Shown piece after piece: positions 1 to 5,039 of a DNA stretch of 5,039 bases. Below the pieces are notes generated by a model. That model had not been told where the DNA came from. It did not search any database and worked only from the letters and a program-made list of their open reading frames with translations. A program made the translations under genes and the position numbers. The DNA is from Clostridiaceae bacterium (GTDB lineage: Bacteria > Bacillota > Clostridia > Acetivibrionales > DUMC01). The number at the start of each line of letters is the position of its first letter. Position 1 is the first letter of the stretch. The stretch spans positions 1-5,039 of the forward strand of contig JAAZDH010000179.1 of the NCBI GenBank assembly GCA_012512865.1. Reading direction: 5' to 3'.

Positions 1-681
1 CATAACCATTATTGTCCCTTTAATGGCAGGCAAGGTAACATAATAAATCAGCTTAAGCCTGTTTGCACCATCAATTATGCCTGATTCATAGAGTTCCGGG
101 TCAATGCCCGATAAAGCTACAAGGTATATTACGGAGTTGTATCCCGTTTCCTTCCATATTACCATGAAAGTAATTATCCAGGGAAACAGGTTTTTCTTTG
201 AGAGAAAGTAAACCGGTTTGCCTCCCAGGCTCTGTATTATTTGATTAACATAACCGGTTGTTGGAGACAGCATGGCTATGAAAATACCCGCTATTACAAC
301 CCATGAAATAAAATGGGGCAATGTGCCGATGATTTGGACTGTCCTTTTATAATACTTGGCCTTGAGCTCATTTAGGAGTAATGCAAATATTATGGGGGCA
401 GGAAAAACAAAAAAGTAGCGTAAAAGGATGAAGAACCCGTTATTGCGGAATGCAATCCAAAAGTACTTTAAGTTAAACAAGTACTTGAAATTTTCCAGGC
501 CTACCCATTCCTTGAAGCCGGAAACTCGAAAATCGGCAAAAGCCAAGGTAATACCGGGTAAAGGCACATAATGGAATATGGTGCATAATATGACTGCCGG
601 GGCAGCCATAAGGTACAATGCTATATTAGCCCTGGTAAAAATTTTCCTTCTTGTGTGCAATCCTCTAGTAACTTTTGCCAG
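1..681 (-). CDS. LplB/YtcP-type sugar ABC transporter permease, partial (C-terminus off the window)
   Basis: Integral membrane subunit of a binding-protein-dependent carbohydrate importer. The frame is open for 227 codons and runs off the left edge; the family is usually about 300 residues, so some 80 C-terminal residues are missing. A basic N-terminal tail (HTRRK at residues 9-13) precedes a first membrane segment at about 20-48, followed by the GLENFKYLF region (61-69) typical of the LplB group. Further hydrophobic segments lie at about 82-103, 115-138 and 166-190. The EAA loop that docks on the ATPase is clear at 196-220, with DGA at 204-206 and LP at 217-218. No ATG occurs until codon 25, inside the first membrane segment. 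An in-frame TAA lies at 714-716, and the best Shine-Dalgarno (691-697) points to CTG at 681 or ATA at 684, so the start is inferred. It is downstream of two heparinase-like genes and probably co-transcribed with them. Family is secure; substrate is unknown. Confidence 0.9.
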   Translation of the reverse strand, partial: MAKVTRGLHTRRKIFTRANIALYLMAAPAVILCTIFHYVPLPGITLAFADFRVSGFKEWVGLENFKYLFNLKYFWIAFRNNGFFILLRYFFVFPAPIIFALLLNELKAKYYKRTVQIIGTLPHFISWVVIAGIFIAMLSPTTGYVNQIIQSLGGKPVYFLSKKNLFPWIITFMVIWKETGYNSVIYLVALSGIDPELYESGIIDGANRLKLIYYVTLPAIKGTIMVM

Positions 682-690
682 TATAAAATT

Positions 691-697
691 TCCCCTT
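691..697 (-). promoter_or_regulatory. Shine-Dalgarno of the permease gene, deciding an atypical start
   Basis: The minus strand reads AAGGGGA here, within a longer purine run. It ends 9 nt before CTG at 681 and 6 nt before ATA at 684. It lies about 30 nt before TTG at 660 and over 80 nt before the first ATG (609), so it favours a non-canonical start at 681 or 684. The TTG at 660 has a purine run (AGAGGA) touching it with no spacer, which is not a usable ribosome-binding geometry. Confidence 0.65.
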
Positions 698-732
698 TCC
701 CTGTATTTTAAACTTTAATTTTTGCCTTTAAT

Positions 733-870
733 TTCTAATTTTTAATATTTAATTTTAATTTTTAATCTTTAATCTTTAATCCTTAATCTTTAATCTTTAC
801 TCTTTATTCTTTAATCCTTACTCTTTACTCTTTAATCTTTATTCTTTATTCTCTAATTTTTAATTTTAAT
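733..870. repeat. Degenerate 7-bp tandem repeat array, about 20 units
   Basis: The plus-strand consensus is CTTTAAT (ATTAAAG on the coding strand). From 733 to 864 the sequence divides into consecutive heptamers with one 6-nt unit at 754-759, and a last 6-nt unit ends at 870. The core 767-850 is the most regular; variants include CCTTAAT, CTTTACT and CTTTATT. Looser copies flank it at 713-719 and 726-732. Blocks 774-808 and 809-843 match at about 32 of 35 positions, hinting at a 35-bp higher-order duplication. The array fills most of the gap between the 557-residue gene and the permease. Because 7 is not a multiple of 3 and most units contain TAA on the coding strand, it places stops in all three sense frames. 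It has no inverted repeat able to act as a terminator, and it resembles the short tandem repeats known from intergenic DNA of some bacteria. Confidence 0.9.
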
Positions 871-888
871 TACTATTTTTATTTTCAA

Positions 889-2562
889 TTATTTTATAAT
901 ATCATTTTTTCCAAATAACTCAATCCTGAACTTGCGGTTTACAGGGGTAAAATCGGTAAAGTAGATGGTATACCCGCTCTTGCTTTGCGGTTCGCTTCCC
1001 CTCATGCCCGTGGCATAGGTATGGTTTGCAAAAGCAGGTCCTATAGTTACTGTATCTATCCCTTTTCTTACGTGTACATACCCCGATTTTGCCACGATGC
1101 TTTGACCCGGTTCTCCTTGCAATGCGAAGGTTTCCCCGTGAACCATGCAAGGAGGAGAAAAGCGAAATTCCACTTTCACGGGCACACGATCGCAGCCTTC
1201 CGCGGTAAAGCTCACTTCAAGGCCTTTTTCATATTCTTCGATGTAAACATTAAAAACAAGGTCTAATACATTTACCCGCTGCCTTTTTCCATGGTCCATT
1301 TTGCGCCAGTCAGATGTAAGTGGGGCTTCCTCGAAAGGCATCCAGTAGAACCCTTGCGTATTGAAGGTCAACCTGTACCCATTCCGCGTTTCCATAATTT
1401 CTTGTGCCTTGAATTGCGCCTTGGCAAAAAATGAAGCACACAACTTAATGCGGCATTTAAGGCTGCCTTTTTGGAAAAACAGGAAGTTGCTGGAGTCTTT
1501 CAAGATGGAATAAGTGGCATCTCCCTTTCTAGCCCGGATAATCCCGGAATTCCTGTAGTAAACATGGTAATTATCATTGAAGGGAAGCATTTCACTTTCA
1601 AATTCCTTCAATTCATCCTTCAGCATGTATAAATATAATACCCCCGGGTAGCCTGCTGACCATATCACGCTGTTTTTGAAGATGTAATCTGCCATGTACG
1701 CATATTCCTTGTTTTTCAGTTTATATGCCATGTACAAGTAAAGGTGGTAATATGCCGTGGGATAAAACACCTGGTTTGAATTGCCTTCTCCCTTGTCCTG
1801 TCGCGTGGAATTATAGGTAAACAGCGACCAATCAGGCTCAACATAGGTAAACATCATGTCGAGGTTGCGCTTGACATGCTCCAGCAAATCCTCCCGGTTC
1901 ATCTCTTCCGAAAGAATGATGAGGGCATTATCATTCACGGAATTATAAATCCCGGCGGATTTTTCGGTGTATTCCCCGTATTCATCGCAATCAATTCCCT
2001 CGTTTAAATACCTGTTTGCCATTTCCTCGAAGGGCTTCTCTCCTGTTATGTTATAGGCCATCATCAGTGCTGCGGCTATAACCCACCTGTGGTTCGGGGT
2101 ATGGAATCCTCCCGTTACCATCCCGTAACCGGCTTTTTTGATAATACCAAATAGCCGCGCTTTTATTCTTTCGCTTTCTTCATCATGGCCGCCGCATTTT
2201 TCGGCAACCCAGTATGCATGGGCCATGCTTTGCGTAAGAAAACCGGCATCGGGAGAAGAATAGAAGTTTGTGGTAAGCAAATCGAAGGTCCCATCCGGCC
2301 GCTGCACCCTTGTTATATAATCCAGGACCTTGATAATCATGTCGTACAGCTTTTCATCCCTGTAATACTTTGAATCCTTGTTGAAATAAAGAGGTACAAG
2401 GGTTACCAGGGATGATGTGGCGCTGCCGGGATGTGCCAGGCCCTCTGTATAGCTGAGAAAGCCCCCGTGGTTAAAGGAACTTTCATCTGTTACAAAGCTT
2501 GCTGCTAGTTGTTCAAAGCTCTTTTCGGTTTGTTTCAAAATTGCTTCATAGTGTGCTTTCAT
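889..2562 (-). CDS. Heparinase II/III-like alpha/alpha-toroid protein, possible polysaccharide lyase
   Basis: A complete 557-residue protein whose exact family I do not recognise. Residues 1 to about 325 are helix-rich with repeating aromatic/hydrophobic helices, like an incomplete alpha/alpha toroid; about 330-557 looks like beta-sheet. NHRW at 157-160 and the later segment with Y195, Y198, E200 and Y206 resemble the Asn-His dyad followed by a catalytic Tyr in heparinase III and PL17 alginate lyase. The Asn-to-Tyr spacing here is 49, against roughly 54-57 as I recall in those enzymes. The HGHxD and YHN motifs seen in the neighbouring heparinase are absent from its beta region, so it may be a divergent lyase, a hydrolase or an inactive partner. 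The N-terminus (MKAHYEAILK) is hydrophilic, with no signal peptide or lipobox, so a cytoplasmic location is likely. The start is well fixed: an in-frame TAA lies at 2563-2565, directly before the ATG. It sits between another toroid enzyme gene and a sugar permease, supporting a role in oligosaccharide breakdown. Confidence 0.9.
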   Translation of the reverse strand: MKAHYEAILKQTEKSFEQLAASFVTDESSFNHGGFLSYTEGLAHPGSATSSLVTLVPLYFNKDSKYYRDEKLYDMIIKVLDYITRVQRPDGTFDLLTTNFYSSPDAGFLTQSMAHAYWVAEKCGGHDEESERIKARLFGIIKKAGYGMVTGGFHTPNHRWVIAAALMMAYNITGEKPFEEMANRYLNEGIDCDEYGEYTEKSAGIYNSVNDNALIILSEEMNREDLLEHVKRNLDMMFTYVEPDWSLFTYNSTRQDKGEGNSNQVFYPTAYYHLYLYMAYKLKNKEYAYMADYIFKNSVIWSAGYPGVLYLYMLKDELKEFESEMLPFNDNYHVYYRNSGIIRARKGDATYSILKDSSNFLFFQKGSLKCRIKLCASFFAKAQFKAQEIMETRNGYRLTFNTQGFYWMPFEEAPLTSDWRKMDHGKRQRVNVLDLVFNVYIEEYEKGLEVSFTAEGCDRVPVKVEFRFSPPCMVHGETFALQGEPGQSIVAKSGYVHVRKGIDTVTIGPAFANHTYATGMRGSEPQSKSGYTIYFTDFTPVNRKFRIELFGKNDIIK

Positions 2563-2573
2563 TTAATAATCAT
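2559..2573 (-). other. Possible 4-codon leader ORF (MIIK) overlapping the next start
   Basis: On the minus strand, ATG ATT ATT AAA TGA starts at 2573, and its stop shares the bases of the start codon of the 557-residue gene (ATGA overlap). An ATGA overlap is a classic translational-coupling arrangement. However, the Shine-Dalgarno is only 2 nt before this ATG and the ORF is tiny, so it may be chance. Confidence 0.15.
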
Positions 2574-2575
2574 CG

Positions 2576-2581
2576 TCCTTT
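2576..2581 (-). promoter_or_regulatory. Shine-Dalgarno of the 557-residue gene, long spacing
   Basis: The minus strand reads AAAGGA, the end of a purine run that follows the 9-bp array. It is 13 nt from the ATG at 2562, longer than the usual 5-9. It is only 2 nt from an out-of-frame ATG at 2573, which is too close for ordinary initiation there. No better site is present, so this is the likely ribosome binding site, perhaps a weak one. Confidence 0.5.
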
Positions 2582-2590
2582 CTTTTTCTT

Positions 2591-2815
2591 TTTTGTTCTA
2601 CTTGTATCACTTGGATTGCTTGTATTGCATGTTTTGCATGTTTTGTGCGTACTGCTTATTTCGCTTATATTACCTGCGCTGCTTATTTTGCTTGTATTAC
2701 CTGCACTGCTTGTTTTGCTTGTATTGCTTGCACTTATTGCATTCCTTGCACTAATTGTATTGCTTGCATTAATTGTATCACTTGCTCAAATTGTATTACC
2801 TGCATTAATTGTTTT
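2591..2815. repeat. Degenerate 9-bp tandem repeat array, about 25 units, with 18- and 27-bp higher-order periods
   Basis: Read on the coding strand, 225 bp divide without a gap into 25 nonamers near the consensus AATACAAGC (plus strand GCTTGTATT). Variants include AAAACAAGC, AGTGCAGGT, AATACAATT and AATGCAAGC. At 2726-2797 pairs of units alternate as four 18-bp blocks (AATACAATT-like then AGTGCAAGC-like). At 2645-2725 triplets form three 27-bp blocks; the first two (2699-2725 and 2672-2698) agree at 25 of 27 positions. Units 2627-2635 and 2636-2644 are identical. The first unit (2807-2815) covers the last two codons and first stop base of the upstream heparinase gene, and the last unit ends about 10 bp before the next gene's Shine-Dalgarno. 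The array fills the gap between the two enzyme genes, and I see no promoter or hairpin in it. The repeat makes all three plus-strand frames largely stop-free, which creates spurious hydrophobic ORFs. Confidence 0.92.
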
Positions 2816-5039
2816 CGCTTTCTGTCCTTTCGCCCTTCCACGCCCTCCACTTATGGTTGGATGGCACAGTAATATTTGTTCCGAATTTACATGTCGTAAA
2901 ATCCGGGGTCCTGTAAAGTACCCTGCCGTTATATTCAATACCTGAACCATTTATAAAACCATATTTAATCTTGCCACCTGCAATTTCCACGTACGAAAAG
3001 TCCGCATCCGCGGCAACCTTGCCATGATTGCCATAACTAATCCTGCCCATTTCCCATGTATACCTGGGATACTCGTCTTCATCGGCCATGATGCCTTTTT
3101 CCAGGTCCAGCTTGTAGGCAAGGTATAAGGTACTATTTCCCCTGTATTCTAAAAGGATGGCATCTTTCTTTTCCGAAATCCAGTCCACTGTTACCCTGCC
3201 GGTTATTTTATCCATCCCTTCCAGCCCTTCCTTGGCATCGTGGGGTGTAAGCACTGTTACAAAGCATTCCGCTTCTTTTTCAGCGTATTCCTTCGAGCTG
3301 TACTGGGAAATCATGACGCCGTCACCGTAATGCCTTTTTATGTTGTTTACCTCTACTTTTTTCCCGCCCCCGTTACAGGGAAACTCAATGCAAAGGAATG
3401 TATTATCATTGTTTTTCCTGGGGTTCTTGTCGCCCGGTGCCTTGTAAATCCACGGGATCCGGGTATCAAAGGCTTCACCCTCCCCTTTCTCATCCCCATC
3501 CCGGGCGTTGTTCTTTTGTGCCAGTATTTCTCCTGTATGCCAAAGGTTAGCAATAGTCAAGCCGGCTTTTGAATTTGGGCAAACCCAGTCCACAATAATA
3601 AATGTGTCTTCTTCTTCCAGGTACGTGATTATCCTGTCCCAGGTAAGGCTTGGCAAGGTGTTGTAAAGCCTTGTCCTGCTGATGGCAAGCCTTCCGAAAT
3701 CCTGGAAGTGAATTTTTTCCGTAACCGTTTTCTTGTAATATCCTTCATCGTGCAAAAAATTGTAAAGGGTTGTTCCTTCCCCCTTTAATCCTTCCCTGAA
3801 GACCAGGCGGTTGTGGTAGATATCCGCCCTGTACTTGCCATTTGGCAGGTTTTCGCGGTAGCCTGCGTCATTTAAAAGTATGCTCCCGTCCCTTGCCAGG
3901 AATACTATGGAATTTTCATCGCTGTGCCCGTGGTGCATCTTTTCGGCACGGACGGAAAGGGTGGTCCTCAAATATCTCCTTGGTATGCAGGCGTAGTATC
4001 CCTCGTCCCGGTAGTTAAGCAGGAGATAGGTTGATGATTCCTCCCAGCCGTTTCTAAAGGCAATTTTCTTCCCCACCAGTTCTTCAAGCACTTCTTCGCT
4101 TTTCCATCCCGGCTTTTCGGGTACAACCCGGTCATCGGCAGCATGGTACGCGTAAACAAGGTAACTGGCCACATGGGGTGAATACACGATGTTTTCATTG
4201 CTTTTAGCATTGGTGCCGGTATTGCTGCTGCCGCCGTCATCCTTGCTGGTATCCAGTGATACCGATGTTCCAAACTCCCATATTTTTTTTGCGGCATATT
4301 TCATATAACCGCAATTATACATGCTTGCTCCCTTTTCCAGGCAAGCAAGCCATATATACCAGTTGGAATTGAAATGCGCATCGCCAAAATCGGGTATTTG
4401 CCCGTTGGAAGTAATTAAATGGGTAATGTAATCGAAGTAGTACTTGGTCTGGGGCATGCTGAAATATTCGCGCTCTTTATTTGCCAAGATTGCATAATTA
4501 ATTGTTGAGATGAGCCACAATGGGATGTACAATTCAGCATCCTCTATCGACCATCTTCCCCAGCTTTCTTCCGCCAGGTAATTTGCAAGTTTTTGCCATT
4601 TCCCTTCTTCCGTTTCCCCCGTGCACTTGTTTTCCCCAAGGGTCCTGGCTGCCAGGGACAAGGACCAGGCCCTGAGCATGGAACGGTTGTGCGCGCCCCA
4701 TTCGGGAAAGCTAAAAGCGACATTTACCGAGCTCCTGATTGAATTCTCCACCTGCAATTTTTCAGTGTCGTCCAGGACCCCGCTATCTTTTATATACAAG
4801 TACCCGTAAATGTATGGTTGCAAAAAAAATGCAGGGTCAACCGCCGGAAGGCCTTTGCGGTATTCCGGGTGCTGCCTTATCTTTTCCCGGGGATAGATTT
4901 CTTTCAACCTTTCGACCTCTAGAAGGCACTTCCTTACTTCGATTGCATATTCCTTCTCCCCGGTTAAAAAATACATGAATCCTTCGATGTGCGCTTGCAG
5001 CGGTATATTTGCAGGGGATATGTACCCAAAAACATGATC
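2805..5039 (-). CDS. Heparinase II/III family protein, partial (5' end off the window)
   Basis: Predicted polysaccharide or oligosaccharide lyase that cleaves uronic-acid-containing glycans by beta-elimination. The frame stays open to the right edge, adding 21 codons upstream of the internal ATG at 4976; that stretch (for example HIEGFMYFLTGEKEYA) reads as an ordinary toroid helix, so 4976 is not the start. The visible part is 744 residues, numbered here from the edge. Residues 1 to about 290 are the toroid, with HNR at 117-119, WSIEDAELY at 163-171 and FGDAH at 218-222; Asn118 to Tyr171 is close to the catalytic Asn-Tyr spacing I recall for heparinase III. A low-complexity linker (about 262-283) leads to the beta-sandwich, which carries HHGHSDEN (369-376), NDAGYR (390-395) and YHNR (408-411), hallmarks of the family's C-terminal domain. 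The missing N-terminus, probably about 100 residues, prevents any call on a signal peptide. The TAA at 2805-2807 overlaps the 9-bp array. Family is secure; substrate is not. Confidence 0.92.
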   Translation of the reverse strand, partial: DHVFGYISPANIPLQAHIEGFMYFLTGEKEYAIEVRKCLLEVERLKEIYPREKIRQHPEYRKGLPAVDPAFFLQPYIYGYLYIKDSGVLDDTEKLQVENSIRSSVNVAFSFPEWGAHNRSMLRAWSLSLAARTLGENKCTGETEEGKWQKLANYLAEESWGRWSIEDAELYIPLWLISTINYAILANKEREYFSMPQTKYYFDYITHLITSNGQIPDFGDAHFNSNWYIWLACLEKGASMYNCGYMKYAAKKIWEFGTSVSLDTSKDDGGSSNTGTNAKSNENIVYSPHVASYLVYAYHAADDRVVPEKPGWKSEEVLEELVGKKIAFRNGWEESSTYLLLNYRDEGYYACIPRRYLRTTLSVRAEKMHHGHSDENSIVFLARDGSILLNDAGYRENLPNGKYRADIYHNRLVFREGLKGEGTTLYNFLHDEGYYKKTVTEKIHFQDFGRLAISRTRLYNTLPSLTWDRIITYLEEEDTFIIVDWVCPNSKAGLTIANLWHTGEILAQKNNARDGDEKGEGEAFDTRIPWIYKAPGDKNPRKNNDNTFLCIEFPCNGGGKKVEVNNIKRHYGDGVMISQYSSKEYAEKEAECFVTVLTPHDAKEGLEGMDKITGRVTVDWISEKKDAILLEYRGNSTLYLAYKLDLEKGIMADEDEYPRYTWEMGRISYGNHGKVAADADFSYVEIAGGKIKYGFINGSGIEYNGRVLYRTPDFTTCKFGTNITVPSNHKWRAWKGERTESENN

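Noticed and set aside
682..900. Possible intrinsic terminator or promoter in the AT-rich gap, including the short ATTAT/ATAAT inverted repeat at the end of the 557-residue gene.
   Set aside because: The inverted repeat is only 5 bp, all A/T, with no GC stem. Many TATAAT-like strings are expected in such AT-rich repeat DNA, and no matching -35 box at proper spacing stands out.
985..1266. Plus-strand ORF of 93 codons within the 557-residue gene.
   Set aside because: It lies wholly antisense to a well-supported gene and its product has no recognisable domain. The other short ORFs inside 920-2373 and 3240-4978 were set aside for the same reason or as out-of-frame shadows.
2645..2810. The nonamer array as a decayed coding extension of the heparinase, since one sense frame reads a Gln-rich pattern such as MQVIQFEQVIQ.
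   Set aside because: That frame is not the heparinase frame and is broken by several TAA codons; the pattern follows simply from a 9-bp repeat giving a 3-residue period.
2591..2815. Possible CRISPR array or regulatory repeat (iteron-like) cluster.
   Set aside because: Units are contiguous 9-mers without spacers and too degenerate for iterons; no cas or replication gene is present.
2499..2945. Plus-strand ORF encoding a Leu/Val/Ile/Ala-rich hydrophobic protein, and two overlapping plus-strand ORFs rich in Leu/Tyr/Cys (2509-2754) and Ala/Cys/Ile/Thr (2645-2872).
   Set aside because: The GCTTGTATT repeat has no stop in any of its three plus-strand frames, so all three frames stay open automatically with a 3-residue period. 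The ORFs also overlap two real minus-strand genes, and I see no convincing ribosome binding site.

Overview
The window looks like part of a carbohydrate-utilisation operon from a low-to-moderate GC Bacillota, probably a polysaccharide-degrading Clostridia. The evidence is an LplB-type sugar ABC permease, heparinase II/III-type proteins, purine-rich ribosome binding sites, and very AT-rich intergenic DNA. No ribosomal, tRNA or other taxonomic marker is present, so the organism cannot be named more closely. All three genes lie on the minus strand, and two run off the window.

In transcription order (right to left): (1) 2805-5039, a heparinase II/III-family protein open at its 5' end, with the C-terminal half of an alpha/alpha toroid and the His-rich beta-sandwich of the family; (2) 889-2562, a complete 557-residue protein that I read as a second, divergent toroid plus beta-sheet protein of the same general fold, with no signal peptide; (3) 1-681, the N-terminal 227 codons of an LplB/YtcP-type permease, which seems to lack an ATG, GTG or well-placed TTG start and probably begins at a CTG or ATA behind a good Shine-Dalgarno. 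I see no intrinsic terminator between the genes, so a single transcript is plausible.

The most unusual feature is what fills the two gaps between genes. The gap between genes 1 and 2 (2563-2804) is almost entirely a degenerate 9-bp tandem array of about 25 units, with internal 18-bp and 27-bp higher-order periods, and it reaches into the last codons of gene 1. The gap between genes 2 and 3 (682-888) is mostly a different array, about 20 units of 7 bp. Both give A/purine-rich, G-poor and probably weakly folded RNA on the sense strand, and both stop just upstream of the next gene's ribosome binding site. Two unrelated period lengths in adjacent gaps of one operon suggest a genome-wide habit of filling intergenic DNA by short-repeat expansion, or selection for unstructured spacers.

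Proposed joint role (inference): the transporter imports oligosaccharides, probably uronic-acid-containing, and the two toroid enzymes split them by beta-elimination. Cytoplasmic action is supported for gene 2, but cannot be judged for gene 1 because its N terminus is missing. The substrate cannot be assigned from this sequence.
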